Of a stretch of DNA of 64,000 nt, positions 17,048 through 26,469 are shown in pieces. The stretch is from assembly GCA_963714125.1 (NCBI GenBank), contig OY970234.1, forward strand, positions 62,001 to 126,000, in the 5' to 3' direction. The stretch comes from CAWCAW01 sp963714125. GTDB lineage: Bacteria; Actinomycetota; Acidimicrobiia; Acidimicrobiales; UBA8190. Made by a program: the position numbers and the translations under genes. Below the pieces are notes generated by a model. The model worked only from the letters and a program-made list of their open reading frames with translations. It was not told the origin of the DNA and made no database searches. Numbering within the stretch: position 1 is the first letter of the stretch; every line of letters starts with the position of its first letter.

Positions 17048-17923
17048 ATGCCCTTCATGCCAAGCTCGTTCGCGCTGGAGACCCAGGTCGAAAGCAGAGG
17101 AACCGGCCTCTACGGGGCGAGTATCGCCGAGGCGTGGAATCTCCGACCTTTGCCGCAAGGTGGCCTCGTCACGGCGCTGGCCTTGCGATCGATGGCCGAG
17201 GAGCTCGACGACGCCGAACAGAAGCTGCGAGTCCTGCACACGACGTTCGTGGCGCAGGTCACCCACGGGCCGGTAGAGATCCAGGTAGAGGTGCTGCGCC
17301 GCGGTCGCTCGGTGTCTCAACTGCGCGCCGAAGTGGCCAACGTCGAGGCGACTCGTGGGCACATCACCACCGCTGTGTACGGAGCTCCACGTCAGGGCTT
17401 CAACTTCGTCGACCTCGACCCGCCCCCACCGGTACCTCCTCCTGACGCCTGTCGGTCGTTTCGGGATTCAGTTCCTCCGGGCGTTGAAGGCTTTTCTCCC
17501 ATGCCGTTTTGGTCTACGCGCGTCGAAGGGCGCTCAGCCCTCGGGCACACTCCCTGGGAGACCTACGAGCCGGGCCGGGCCGAGCGTGTCTTGTGGTACC
17601 GCTTCGACGAGCCACCGTTCCTCGAGGACGGGAACATCGATCCACTGGCACTGGTCGTGCTCGTGGACACCATGCCGGGGGCAGCCGGCGAGAGGATCGG
17701 CCCACAACAGCGGCCCTGGTTCGCGCCCAGCATCGACCTGACGGTCCACCTCCTCGACGAGTGCCGGTCGCCATGGGTCTTGGGTCATAATCGAGCCCGC
17801 CATGCCGGCGATGGGTACGCCTCGGCCGACATGGCGCTGTGGGACTGCGGGCCAGATGGGACCCAAGAGCCGCGGTTGGTGGCTTACGCAACGCAGCTCT
17901 TCCTCTTCACGTACCTAAGCTGA
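17048..17923 (+). CDS. Acyl-CoA thioesterase-like (double hotdog) protein
   Basis: A 291-residue protein resembling TesB-type actinobacterial thioesterases. The first hotdog carries the PQGGLVTALALRSM helix after WNLRPLPQGG and a strand pair VEIQVEVLRRGRSVSQLRAEV. The second has PFWSTRVEGRSAL, ALVVLVDTMPGAAG, and the terminal SADMALWD to VAYATQLFLF strand. The second-domain PWFAPSIDLTVHLL strand is typical. It probably hydrolyses acyl-CoA; the substrate is unknown. It is divergent from the LLM gene, and the mannosidase follows 27 bases downstream on the same strand. Confidence 0.8.
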   Translation: MPFMPSSFALETQVESRGTGLYGASIAEAWNLRPLPQGGLVTALALRSMAEELDDAEQKLRVLHTTFVAQVTHGPVEIQVEVLRRGRSVSQLRAEVANVEATRGHITTAVYGAPRQGFNFVDLDPPPPVPPPDACRSFRDSVPPGVEGFSPMPFWSTRVEGRSALGHTPWETYEPGRAERVLWYRFDEPPFLEDGNIDPLALVVLVDTMPGAAGERIGPQQRPWFAPSIDLTVHLLDECRSPWVLGHNRARHAGDGYASADMALWDCGPDGTQEPRLVAYATQLFLFTYLS

Positions 17924-17950
17924 GAATTCAACCGCCTACACTCTGGTCGC

Positions 17951-20900
17951 GTGCGCCCGGAGGACGAGGTTCGTGTCGGCCGGATCAAAAGAGTTCTGAA
18001 CGAATTCGTCCGACCCCGGCGCCAAGGTCCATCCGTCGCACTCGAAGTGGCCGCCTACCACGTCCTCGGTGAGCCCGTGTCGATTGCCGATGCGTTGGCG
18101 GCCGACTTCGAGCCGTTCAACGTCGGCGGGGCGTGGGGCCCACCATGGGACACCACGTGGTTCCGGCTCAGGGGAACGATCCCCGTGCAATGGGCCACAA
18201 AACAGGTCGCCTTGGGCTTCGGTATCGGTGGTGCGGGCTCGACAGGGTTCGGGGCCGAAGCGCTGCTGTGGCGAGACGGGCAGCCGGTACAGGGGCTCTC
18301 CCCCAACCACCGCGCGCACCTCCTGACCTCCGACGCCTCGGGCGCGTCAGGCGGGGAGGATGTCGAGTTCTTCGTCGAGGCGGCGGCCAACCCACCGTCG
18401 CCGTTCGGTGCCAACCCGTGGCCACTACTGCTCCCCGAGCCACACGGTGCCCCGTTGTTCACCCTGCGCCAGGCCGATCTGCACGTCGTGGACCCCGAGT
18501 TCGAGGAGTTCTGGCACGACTTCCGGGTCCTCGTCGAGCTGCTGACGGAACTCCCTGACGGCGAACCACGAGTGGCCCGGCTCTGCGCCGGCCTCGACAA
18601 GGCCTGCAACCTCCTCGATCTCCCCGACATCTCGGCAAGCTGGCGTCGGGCTCATCCCGTACTCAAGGAACTTCTGGCGGCGCGCGCCGCCCCCACCAAC
18701 CACCTCGTGAGCACGGTGGGCCACGCTCATCTGGACACCGCTTGGCTATGGCCACTGCGCGAAACCGTGCGCAAATGTGCACGCACATTCAGCACCGTCC
18801 TCGACCTCATGGACCGGTACCCCGAATATCGGTTTGTGATCTCCCAGGCCCAGCACCTGGCGTGGATGCGTGACCTGTACCCAGGTCTGTGGGAACGCAT
18901 CAAGGTGAGGATCGAAGAAGGCCGCATCGAGCCGACGGGCAGCATGTGGGTCGAAGCTGACTGCAACATCCCATCCGGTGAGTCCCTCATCCGCCAGATC
19001 TTTTACGGCAAGCGCTTCTACCTCGAGGAGTTCGGGATCGACACCAACGACGTGTGGTTGCCCGATGTGTTCGGGTACTCCGCCAACCTGCCGCAGATCA
19101 TGAGCCGGAGCGGCATCCGGTGGTTCCTCACCCAAAAGCTCTCGTGGAACCAATACAACGTGCTCCCACATCACAGCTTCCTATGGGAGGGCATCGACGG
19201 TTCGCAGGTGTTCACCCACTTTCCTCCCGCTGACACGTACAACGGCAACATGAGCGTGCGCGAGCTTCGCTTCGGTGTGCAGAACTTCAGGGACCACGAT
19301 CGAGCAACGCGATCGCTCTACCTCTTCGGTTGGGGCGACGGCGGAGGTGGCCCCACGAGCGAGATGCTTGAGTCGGCCCGGCGCCTGGCCGACATCGACG
19401 ACATGCCGCTGCTGACGATGGAGGGCCCCCGACAGTTCTTCACCGAAGCACAAGCCGAGATGACCGATCCTGCCGTATGGGTCGGCGAGCTCTACCTCGA
19501 ACTTCACCGAGGCACGTACACGAGCCAGGCGGCCACCAAGCTGGGGAATCGCCGGGCCGAGGTGGCCCTGCGCGAAGCGGAGCTATGGACGTCACTGAGT
19601 CCTGGCCTCGAGTACCCCACCCGACAATTCGGGGACCTCTGGAGGCGGCTGCTCCTGCAGCAATTTCACGACATCATCCCGGGTTCAGGAATTCACTGGG
19701 TCTACGACGACACGGCCCGCGAGCACGCGCACATTCTGCGCGAGACCGATCAACTCATCGACAGCGCTCTCACCGCCCACGTCGCCGCTATCGATACTGG
19801 CACAGCCGGCAATCCAATCGTCGTGTTCAACTCGCTGTCGCACGCCCGCGCCGAGTTGATCACCATCGAAGCATCGCAGGACATCACTGCGGCGGTCGAC
19901 GGGTCCGGAACTGTCAGCACGGTGCAACGAGACTCGCAAGGCCGAGCCATCTTCGAGGTCGCTGTGCCGGCCTGCGGCTATCGGGTCTACGACTTGGTGG
20001 CAACCACGCCGACCGCGCCGACCGCGCCAACTGCGCCGACGGCCTCGACGGCCTCAGGCGCCAACGGCAAGGGGGCATGGGCTGACGGCAGGGTTCTCGA
20101 AAACGATCATCTCCGCGTCGAACTTGACGAAGACGGGCTGTTGTCTTCGATCGTCGACAAGTCCGCCGACCGACAGGTCCTGGCCAGCGGGGCGCGAGGC
20201 AACCGCTTCCAACTCCACCCTGACTATCCCAACTTCTACGATGCGTGGGACATCGACCGGTTCGCCTTCGACCAGGTGACCAACCTCGATGCCGTTGAGT
20301 CTGTAGACGTCCTTGAGCGCGGCCCCCTGCGCTCCGCTATTCGAGTTGTCCGCCAATTCGGGAACTCCCGGCTGACACAAGTCATCCGCCTGGATGCCGG
20401 TTCAAAGGCCATCGACTTCGAGACCGACGTGGAATGGCACGAGACGAACCGACTCCTCAAGGTTGCCTTTCCGGTGAACGTGCGCAGCCCCCGGGCGACC
20501 TACGAGATTCAACTCGGCCACGTGGAACGCCCGACCCACGACAACACAAGTTGGGATGCCGCCCGCTTCGAGGTGTGCGCCCACAAGTGGGCGGATCTTT
20601 CGGAACCTGGCTACGGCGTGGCCCTGCTGAACGATTGCAAATACGGCTACGACGTTTCCGGCAACGTGATGCGGCTCTCCCTTCTCCGTGCCCCCACGTG
20701 GCCCGATCCGGAGGCCGATAGGGGCCATCACAGATTTACCTACCGATTACTCCCGCATGCCGGCGATCTGCGCGCCGCGGGGGTCATCGACGCGGGCTAC
20801 GACCTCAACGTGCCGCTGCGCGTCGCGAGGGCACCTGCTCAGCGCGGAAATGAAGCGTCGGGCGGTTCACTGCTGTCTGTCGACGGGCCCAACGTCGTCA

Positions 20901-21130
20901 TCGAGACGGTCAAGCGCGCCGAGGACGACGCCGGTTCGCTCATCGTTCGCGTCTACGAGGCATGGGGCCAGAGGGGCCCGGTAACGATCCGCGCCCCGTG
21001 GACCATTCGACGGGCCGCGCAAACCGATCTTCTGGAACGAGATATCACCGAGCTGCCCGTGCGAGATGCCGAGATCACCATCGACATATCACCGTTCGAG
21101 ATCGCCACTCTCAAGCTTGAGCCAGCCTGA
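17951..21130 (+). CDS. Alpha-mannosidase, glycoside hydrolase family 38
   Basis: Hydrolyses alpha-mannosidic bonds with retention, using zinc. The 1059 residues match bacterial cytosolic GH38 enzymes. An N-terminal beta domain is followed by the catalytic domain from about residue 255, starting VGHAHLDTAWLWPLRET (zinc ligands H and D). The nucleophile Asp lies in WLPDVFGYSANLPQI, and WGDGGGGPT follows. The middle and C-terminal beta domains (lectin-like, GH38C) come after residue 650 and are separated by a short PTAPTAPTAPTAS linker near 20010-20055, encoded by imperfect repeats. No signal peptide, so intracellular. GTG start. Possible role: recycling mannosylated glycans or lipids; the exact linkage is unknown. 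Confidence 0.95.
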   Translation: MRPEDEVRVGRIKRVLNEFVRPRRQGPSVALEVAAYHVLGEPVSIADALAADFEPFNVGGAWGPPWDTTWFRLRGTIPVQWATKQVALGFGIGGAGSTGFGAEALLWRDGQPVQGLSPNHRAHLLTSDASGASGGEDVEFFVEAAANPPSPFGANPWPLLLPEPHGAPLFTLRQADLHVVDPEFEEFWHDFRVLVELLTELPDGEPRVARLCAGLDKACNLLDLPDISASWRRAHPVLKELLAARAAPTNHLVSTVGHAHLDTAWLWPLRETVRKCARTFSTVLDLMDRYPEYRFVISQAQHLAWMRDLYPGLWERIKVRIEEGRIEPTGSMWVEADCNIPSGESLIRQIFYGKRFYLEEFGIDTNDVWLPDVFGYSANLPQIMSRSGIRWFLTQKLSWNQYNVLPHHSFLWEGIDGSQVFTHFPPADTYNGNMSVRELRFGVQNFRDHDRATRSLYLFGWGDGGGGPTSEMLESARRLADIDDMPLLTMEGPRQFFTEAQAEMTDPAVWVGELYLELHRGTYTSQAATKLGNRRAEVALREAELWTSLSPGLEYPTRQFGDLWRRLLLQQFHDIIPGSGIHWVYDDTAREHAHILRETDQLIDSALTAHVAAIDTGTAGNPIVVFNSLSHARAELITIEASQDITAAVDGSGTVSTVQRDSQGRAIFEVAVPACGYRVYDLVATTPTAPTAPTAPTASTASGANGKGAWADGRVLENDHLRVELDEDGLLSSIVDKSADRQVLASGARGNRFQLHPDYPNFYDAWDIDRFAFDQVTNLDAVESVDVLERGPLRSAIRVVRQFGNSRLTQVIRLDAGSKAIDFETDVEWHETNRLLKVAFPVNVRSPRATYEIQLGHVERPTHDNTSWDAARFEVCAHKWADLSEPGYGVALLNDCKYGYDVSGNVMRLSLLRAPTWPDPEADRGHHRFTYRLLPHAGDLRAAGVIDAGYDLNVPLRVARAPAQRGNEASGGSLLSVDGPNVVIETVKRAEDDAGSLIVRVYEAWGQRGPVTIRAPWTIRRAAQTDLLERDITELPVRDAEITIDISPFEIATLKLEPA

Positions 21131-21180
21131 ACGCCGCGGCTCTCGCCGTCGTCTTTGGGTGTACAGTAAAGGGAGGCGCC

Positions 21181-21522
21181 ATGCGGGTGACGCTTAGTAC
21201 GGACAAGAAGCCTGACCGGCGGTCACCCCGTCCAAACCCAACGCCCTCTCTCTCAGCATTGTGCGAGGAGCACCATATGAACGTTGTTCCGCTTCGTCCC
21301 CACATTGGCGCGCCGCAACTTGAGTTTCCCGATGGGGAACACGACGCCGGCGAACTGCCCATGCTGAGGTGCGAGCGCTGCCGGCTGAGCTTCGTCCGGC
21401 ATCCGTCCATCAGTGACGACGATTCCAAGGCGTGGACGCTGTGCTCGCCGTGCCGAAGCGTGGTGCGGATCAAGGGAATTTCCCGTCCTCGGTGGCTGCG
21501 CTCCGTCTCCACAGCCCTTTAG
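21181..21522 (+). CDS. Hypothetical protein with a CxxC-CxxC zinc-ribbon-like core
   Basis: I do not recognise this 113-residue protein. The second half carries two CxxC pairs, CERC and CSPC, spaced about 26 residues apart as in small treble-clef or zinc-ribbon domains, within LRCERCRLSFVRHPS and WTLCSPCRSV. The N-terminal 50 residues are polar and probably disordered. GGGAGG lies 6 bases before the ATG. Nothing in the neighbours suggests a role; a nucleic-acid or protein-binding function is the usual guess for such ribbons. Confidence 0.65.
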   Translation: MRVTLSTDKKPDRRSPRPNPTPSLSALCEEHHMNVVPLRPHIGAPQLEFPDGEHDAGELPMLRCERCRLSFVRHPSISDDDSKAWTLCSPCRSVVRIKGISRPRWLRSVSTAL

Positions 21523-21576
21523 CTTGTAGCGAGGAGCCTCAGCCACATCACGTGCCCCATCTTCACCGGGTGCTTG

Positions 21577-22470
21577 TCAGTTGGAGAACGGCACGAAGCG
21601 CGACGCCGGCGCCGGCAATGTGGGACGACCCTCGATGCCTCCATCGTCGAACAAAGTGACGCGGCGGACTATGGGTCGCCACCAAGGTGCCCCCGCGAAG
21701 AGCCGAGAGCCGATCTCGTGTCCAAAGGGTCCGATGACGACTCGTCGAGGAGCGGGCTGATCGGCGAGCTGCCAGCGGTACTCGGCCGAGAATCGCAGGC
21801 GCCGCTGCCGGTTGGGGAGAGCGGCATGTGTCGTCAGGCAATGAAAGACGAGCACGTCACCAGGCTCGTAGTCGGTGCTTACCCATCCGGCCTCGACACG
21901 ATTGAGTGGTCGATACCGCACCCGGCTTGTTCTCTGGCTGCCCGGTTCGAGGGCGAGGCCCCCGAGCGACTGCGGCACGTAGCCCAGGGGCACCCAGCAC
22001 GTAAACATGTCCTGCACGCTGCGGTAGTCCTTGTGCACGATGTTGCCGGGCTGACGCGGCACCAATGACACCGGGTAGACGACGCGGGGCAATCGCAACG
22101 GATAGCAAAATCCCGTGGGCCCGAGAATCTGACCCATCAGGTCGGCGAGCGGAGATACGAACGGGATCGAATTGAAACCGGCGTCGGCCACTATCCGCCG
22201 GTAGCCGCCGTCACCGAAGGCGTCGCGCATCTTCAGCGCTCGCACCGGAGCATGCGGTTCCGCCGTCGTCGGATCGGGTCCCGGCTCGGTCCATCCGGCA
22301 TCTTGGAGATAACCGAGCCCGCGGCGCCCGATGGCACTGACGGCGGCGGGGTCGAGGAGGCCCCGCATGAAGACGTACCCCTGGCTGGCGATCAGGCCGC
22401 GCAGCGCCGCTGAGTCGCCGAACAATCCCCTTGAATCCTTGAGCTCCATGCCCCTCGTCAAAAGCTTCAC
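21577..22470 (-). CDS. Phytanoyl-CoA dioxygenase (PhyH) family protein
   Basis: Fe(II)/2-oxoglutarate-dependent oxygenase family. The 297-residue protein shows the facial-triad first half as IVHKDYRS (H-x-D), and a distal His and Arg in LVFHCLTTHAALPNRQRRLRFSAEYRW. N-terminal YVFMRGLLDP, resembling GYVVLRGLL, is typical of PhyH proteins. The substrate is unknown; halogenation, hydroxylation of lipids and of natural products all occur in this family. Start is GTG at 22470, with an in-frame ATG at 22449 possible. It is divergent from the hypothetical gene at 22721 across a region with a perfect palindrome. Confidence 0.85.
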   Translation of the reverse strand: MKLLTRGMELKDSRGLFGDSAALRGLIASQGYVFMRGLLDPAAVSAIGRRGLGYLQDAGWTEPGPDPTTAEPHAPVRALKMRDAFGDGGYRRIVADAGFNSIPFVSPLADLMGQILGPTGFCYPLRLPRVVYPVSLVPRQPGNIVHKDYRSVQDMFTCWVPLGYVPQSLGGLALEPGSQRTSRVRYRPLNRVEAGWVSTDYEPGDVLVFHCLTTHAALPNRQRRLRFSAEYRWQLADQPAPRRVVIGPFGHEIGSRLFAGAPWWRPIVRRVTLFDDGGIEGRPTLPAPASRFVPFSN

Positions 22471-22564
22471 AACTCAAGTATCGGCCTGACCTGTCATCGG
22501 AAGGCGTGAGGCGTGTTAGGGGTCCGTTACCTAGGAACGGCCTCGGGGGTCCCTCCATATCTCC

Positions 22565-22582
22565 TTTGCCCGACCGGGCAAA
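22565..22582. promoter_or_regulatory. Perfect palindrome TTTGCCCG-AC-CGGGCAAA, operator candidate
   Basis: Eight-base arms with a two-base centre, in the 250-base gap between divergent genes (PhyH at 22470 and the hypothetical at 22721). The same core, GCCCGAYCGGGC with flanking TT/AA, occurs twice more at 46371-46386 and 46462-46477, also between divergent genes, so a shared regulator is likely. The protein that binds it is unknown. Confidence 0.5.
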
Positions 22583-22720
22583 AGCGATGCACTGCGCTAC
22601 CTTGGATCTATGGCTGGGACGCCGATCGTTCCCTGAAGATGAGCCTTGGACCTAGCCACCCGTATCCCCACACGTTCTCGCCAGGCTGACGGCCCGGCGA
22701 CCGATGGCAAGGAGACCGAC

Positions 22721-23110
22721 ATGGTCGGCGAAAAGGTTGAGCATTTCCAGGGGAAGAGCAAGGACCCGAGTGCCGTGCAATCCCACATCGAGGAGTACCT
22801 CAAGAACGACGGATTCACGGTGACCACGTCGGCTCCAAGCGGCGAAGGCGCCGTCATCCAAGCCAAGAAGGGTGGCTTCCTGCGCGGCGTTGTCGACGCC
22901 GATCGCGCCCTGACCATCACGATCACGGGCACCGCCGATGACTTCACCGTGCACATCGGCATCGGCAAATGGCTGGAGCACCTCGGGGTGGCGGCCGTGG
23001 AGACGCTTTTGGTTTCCGATCTGTTTCTGGTCGTGGACGTAGCCGAATCGGCGTGGAACCTCGAGATTGAGGACAAGCTGGTCAAAGACCTCAAGGCGTT
23101 CGTCGGGTAG
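22721..23110 (+). CDS. Conserved-looking hypothetical protein, 129 residues
   Basis: I do not recognise a family. The protein has an N-terminal amphipathic helix (SAVQSHIEEYLKND) followed by strands GFTVTTSAPS, GAVIQAKKGGFLRGVVD, LTITITGTADDFTVHIGIG, then a hydrophobic helix HLGVAAVETLLVSDLFLVVDVAES and a final amphipathic helix EDKLVKDLKAFVG. The pattern of a small alpha/beta domain plus a semi-hydrophobic helix recalls membrane-associated stress proteins, but this is only a guess. The ATG at 22721 is chosen over an upstream in-frame ATG at 22646 because AAGGAG lies directly in front of it. Confidence 0.75.
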   Translation: MVGEKVEHFQGKSKDPSAVQSHIEEYLKNDGFTVTTSAPSGEGAVIQAKKGGFLRGVVDADRALTITITGTADDFTVHIGIGKWLEHLGVAAVETLLVSDLFLVVDVAESAWNLEIEDKLVKDLKAFVG

Positions 23111-23165
23111 AGCGCCTGGCGCGCCTGTCCCGGCGCGACCGCGGCTGGATTTGTAGCATTCAGGC

Positions 23166-24605
23166 GTGCCTGAAGCTTTCCTTGATGCCACCGCGCAAGC
23201 GGACCTCATCCGAGGCGCGGTGGCATCGCCGGCCGAGCTCGTCGAGGATGCCATCAGCCGGATCGAGAAACTCAACCCCGAGCTGAACGCGGTTATCCGG
23301 ACCCGCTTCGAAGAGGCCCGACGCGAAGCGGCCGGGACTCTCCCGGACGGGCCGTTTCGTGGCGTGCCGCTCGTGCTCAAGGATTTGATTTGCACCACTG
23401 CCGGTGAAGAGATGCATGAGGGCATGCGCATCTTGAAAGAAGCCCGCTATGTCGCCCCCGTCGACCAGGAGCTGGCGCGGCGATTCCGAGCGGCGGGATT
23501 CGTCGTGGTGGGCCGAACCAACACCCCTGAGCTCGGCATCCTGCCCACCACTGAACCACTCGCCTATGGGCCCACCTGTAACCCCTGGGACACGAGTCGG
23601 TCAACGGGCGGTTCGAGCGGTGGGTCCGCGGCTGCGGTGGCATCGGGAATGGTCCCCGTCGGACATGCCAACGACGGAGGCGGGTCTATAAGAATCCCGG
23701 CGAGCGAGTGCGGCCTGGTGGGTTTGAAGCCGTCGCGAGGACGGGTGAGCCTCGCACCGGAATGGGGCGACATTATGGGCGGCCTCGTCTGCGAGCTGGC
23801 CGTCACACGCTCGGTGAGAGACACGGCTGCCGTCCTCGACGCCGTGGCGGGCCCGATGCCTGGCGATCCTTTTGCGGCACCGGCTTCGGTCACTCCCTAC
23901 GTGCAGGCGCTGACGACGGACCCCGGTTCACTGCGCATCGGTCTGCAGACGTCTGCCCCCGGAGGTGCCGTCACCACGCATCCTGACTGCGTGACGGCAG
24001 CCGAATCGGCTGGTCGGTTGCTGGAGTCCCTGGGCCATCGCGTCGAGTCATCGGTCGTCACCGCGCTCGACGAAATCGCTTTTACCGAGAACTTTCTTCT
24101 GGTCTGGTCGAGTGGCACCAGCACGGATATCGATCGCTACTGGCCGGCCAAGCTGGGCCGGGCCATTACCGAGGATGACGTGGAGCCTCTGACGTGGGCA
24201 CTGGCTGAGTTCGCTCGCCAGTCGTCGATTGGCGACCTCGTCATGGCCCGGCAGTGGCTGCAGGCCTACTCTCGACGGGTCGCCGCTTGGTTCGAGGACT
24301 TCGACCTTCTTCTGACACCGACGATTGCCGAGCCACCACCGCACCTCGGTGAATTCGACTCACCCAAGGACAACCCCCTGCACGGCTTGTTTCGTGCCGC
24401 CGCCTTGGTGCCGTTCACGCCGCCCTTTAATGTCACCGGGCAGCCGGCCATATCGCTGCCCCTGCACATGAACGGCGACGGACTCCCCATCGGCGTGCAG
24501 CTTGTCGCCCCCTATGGACGCGAGGACATCCTGATCTCCGTGGCCGCCCAACTCGAAGCAGCCTTGCCGTGGGACCAGCGGCGCCCTGTCGTCAGCGCCA
24601 CTTAG
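23166..24605 (+). CDS. Amidase (amidase signature family)
   Basis: Hydrolyses carboxylic amides with a Ser-cisSer-Lys triad. The catalytic Lys lies in GVPLVLKDL, the Gly/Ser-rich signature STGGSSGGSAAAVASG holds the cis-Ser, and the nucleophile Ser is in NDGGGSIRIPASECG. The 479 residues are typical. The C-terminal PLHMNGDGLPIGVQLVAPYG closes the fold. A second paralogue, only partly similar, is at 56281-57705. GatA is unlikely because no gatC/gatB genes are adjacent. The substrate is unknown. Confidence 0.93.
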   Translation: MPEAFLDATAQADLIRGAVASPAELVEDAISRIEKLNPELNAVIRTRFEEARREAAGTLPDGPFRGVPLVLKDLICTTAGEEMHEGMRILKEARYVAPVDQELARRFRAAGFVVVGRTNTPELGILPTTEPLAYGPTCNPWDTSRSTGGSSGGSAAAVASGMVPVGHANDGGGSIRIPASECGLVGLKPSRGRVSLAPEWGDIMGGLVCELAVTRSVRDTAAVLDAVAGPMPGDPFAAPASVTPYVQALTTDPGSLRIGLQTSAPGGAVTTHPDCVTAAESAGRLLESLGHRVESSVVTALDEIAFTENFLLVWSSGTSTDIDRYWPAKLGRAITEDDVEPLTWALAEFARQSSIGDLVMARQWLQAYSRRVAAWFEDFDLLLTPTIAEPPPHLGEFDSPKDNPLHGLFRAAALVPFTPPFNVTGQPAISLPLHMNGDGLPIGVQLVAPYGREDILISVAAQLEAALPWDQRRPVVSAT

Positions 24606-24710
24606 CCTGTCTGGCGGCCGTCGCGTGCGACCCGTCCGGCCGCCAAAAGAACTCGCCGGAAGCCGCCGTTTGCCCCGTACAACACGCACCACCCACGTAG
24701 GCTGGGATGT

Positions 24711-26060
24711 GTGTCCGAGGAGTGCGCCGATATCGAGAATCATCCCGTACTTGCCGTGGTGGATGGGAGCTCGGATGCGGACTCGGACCTCAGCTCGCAA
24801 TCGGCACCGACCGGTGACCATCCCGGTGTAGCCAACCGTCTTTATCGAACAGCACGCGGCGCCGCCACCGATCCTCGTGCACTTGGCGTGTTGCGTGCGA
24901 TTCCCCGCACGGCTGTCTTTTTGACCCAGGCGAACCGGCGCACCGGCGCCGCGGCAGCCACCGGCGACGACACGGTCATTCCGGTACGCCCCACCGCCGG
25001 GCTGGCCGCACAAGTTCTTCTGGACGAGCTCGTCATTGCCATGTTCCGCCATCCACGTCTTTTGCCCCGGGACGAGGACTACGCCGTGGCCGCCGCCGAT
25101 GTGGCCAAGGCCGCCACGTTGTTCGAAGCGCGGGGCTGGATGGAGAACCCTTCCAGTTACCACCGCCAACCTTCGGTCCCGTCGGATGTGAAGCGAGTAC
25201 GGCATCAAGTGGCCGGGCTTCGTTATGAACAGGTCTCCTATCCAAGTGGGTGGAAGCCGCATCCCGGTGAGCCCGGGCGCGACCGGTGGCAGGCTCATGG
25301 GCCCAACAAGACCGCCCACGCGTGGATGGCCCGCACCACACCGGGACGGGATTCGGGAACGTGGTTGATCTGCGTGCACGGCTTCGGAATGGGCGGCAAC
25401 CCATTACTCGACCTTCATTCCTTCCGAGCGTCTCAGCTCGTCAGCCAAGGCGTCAACGTGGCCATCCCCGTGCTTCCTTTGCACGGGCCCCGGGCGGCCG
25501 GCCCTGCTCGTGGTGAAGGTCTCATGACCATCAACCTCATCGACAGCATGCACGGCGTCGCTCAGGCGGCATGGGACGTCCGTCGTCTGATCGCGTGGTT
25601 GCGCCAGAAGCAAGGCGCCCAAAGCATCGGCCTGTTCGGACACTCACTGGGCGGCTATGTGGCGTCTTTGGTCGCCGCCTTGGAAGACGACCTCGACTGT
25701 GTGATCGCCGGTATCCCCGTAGTCGATTTGCCCGATCTTTTCCGCCGCCACAGCCCTCCGAACATCGCCCGTCGAGCTGAGTTGCAACACACGCTGGGAC
25801 CCGAGGCGGACGCCATCCATCGGGTGGTCTCCCCGCTGTCGATGGAATGTCGGCTCCCGCTCGACCGCCGCTACATCTTCGCCGGGCTCGGAGACCGTAT
25901 GGCGACCTTCGGCCACGCCCGGAGGCTCTGGTTGCATTGGGACCGCCCGGCACTCGCCACCTACTACGGGGGTCACATCGGCTTCTTCTGGTCGGCCACC
26001 GTGCGCCGATTCGTCGAGGGAGCCTTGCAGCAAGCGGGATTCGACCTCGACGCGGCCTAA
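24711..26060 (+). CDS. Alpha/beta-hydrolase family protein
   Basis: A 449-residue serine hydrolase. The N-terminal 190 residues form a poorly conserved helical region. The hydrolase core begins at WLICVHGFGMGG (oxyanion-hole strand); the nucleophile elbow is GLFGHSLGGYVASL, the acid is probably the Asp in FAGLGDRMA, and the His lies in YYGGHIGFFW. The HG-containing strand VLPLHGPRAAG may shape the pocket. No signal peptide. Similar proteins in actinobacteria are annotated as esterase or lipase; the substrate is unknown. GTG start. Confidence 0.87.
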   Translation: MSEECADIENHPVLAVVDGSSDADSDLSSQSAPTGDHPGVANRLYRTARGAATDPRALGVLRAIPRTAVFLTQANRRTGAAAATGDDTVIPVRPTAGLAAQVLLDELVIAMFRHPRLLPRDEDYAVAAADVAKAATLFEARGWMENPSSYHRQPSVPSDVKRVRHQVAGLRYEQVSYPSGWKPHPGEPGRDRWQAHGPNKTAHAWMARTTPGRDSGTWLICVHGFGMGGNPLLDLHSFRASQLVSQGVNVAIPVLPLHGPRAAGPARGEGLMTINLIDSMHGVAQAAWDVRRLIAWLRQKQGAQSIGLFGHSLGGYVASLVAALEDDLDCVIAGIPVVDLPDLFRRHSPPNIARRAELQHTLGPEADAIHRVVSPLSMECRLPLDRRYIFAGLGDRMATFGHARRLWLHWDRPALATYYGGHIGFFWSATVRRFVEGALQQAGFDLDAA

Positions 26061-26079
26061 CCGGCCATCCTCACGACGC

Positions 26080-26469
26080 TCAGGGCAGGACGACGACCCG
26101 CCCGGTCATGTCGGTATGGATGGTGCACGCGTACGTATAGGTGCCGGCCTGATCAAACGTGTGATACCAGGTCCCGGTAGCTTGGACGGGGCTGGCGAAG
26201 TTGGTGAAGGTGACGTTGTGCTCGATGGGGGCGTCTTCCCATTTCCACTCGACGGTCTGCCCGGCGTGGATGGTCACCGTGCCAGGTTCGAAGCTGACGA
26301 AATGGAGGGTGACCACCGCGGCCGGCCCGCCCGCCGGCGCCGGAGCCCCTCCCGAACCCGCGCCGTTGAGGGGAACATTCCCCCCGCCACTGCACGCTGA
26401 CGCCCCCAGCGCCAGGGCAACGAGGACAGGGACCGCAAGACGAGAGCGCCACGACATGGCCGACATCAT
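26080..26469 (-). CDS. Cupredoxin-domain lipoprotein (blue copper protein)
   Basis: A small type 1 copper protein, probably an extracytoplasmic electron carrier or copper-binding protein. From the ATG at 26469 there is a signal peptide (WRSRLAVPVLVALALG) ending at an ASAC lipobox, then an Ala/Gly/Pro-rich spacer and a single cupredoxin domain. Copper ligands are visible: His in EHNVTFTNF, then Cys, His and Met in YACTIHTDM. Its start overlaps the stop of the upstream MBL gene (ATGA), making it the last gene of the GH15-dehydrogenase-MBL operon. Confidence 0.88.
   Translation of the reverse strand: MMSAMSWRSRLAVPVLVALALGASACSGGGNVPLNGAGSGGAPAPAGGPAAVVTLHFVSFEPGTVTIHAGQTVEWKWEDAPIEHNVTFTNFASPVQATGTWYHTFDQAGTYTYACTIHTDMTGRVVVLP

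Noticed and set aside
24360..25379. A 339-codon minus-strand frame between the amidase and the alpha/beta hydrolase
   Set aside because: It is antisense to two well-supported genes and has no motif or ribosome-binding site.
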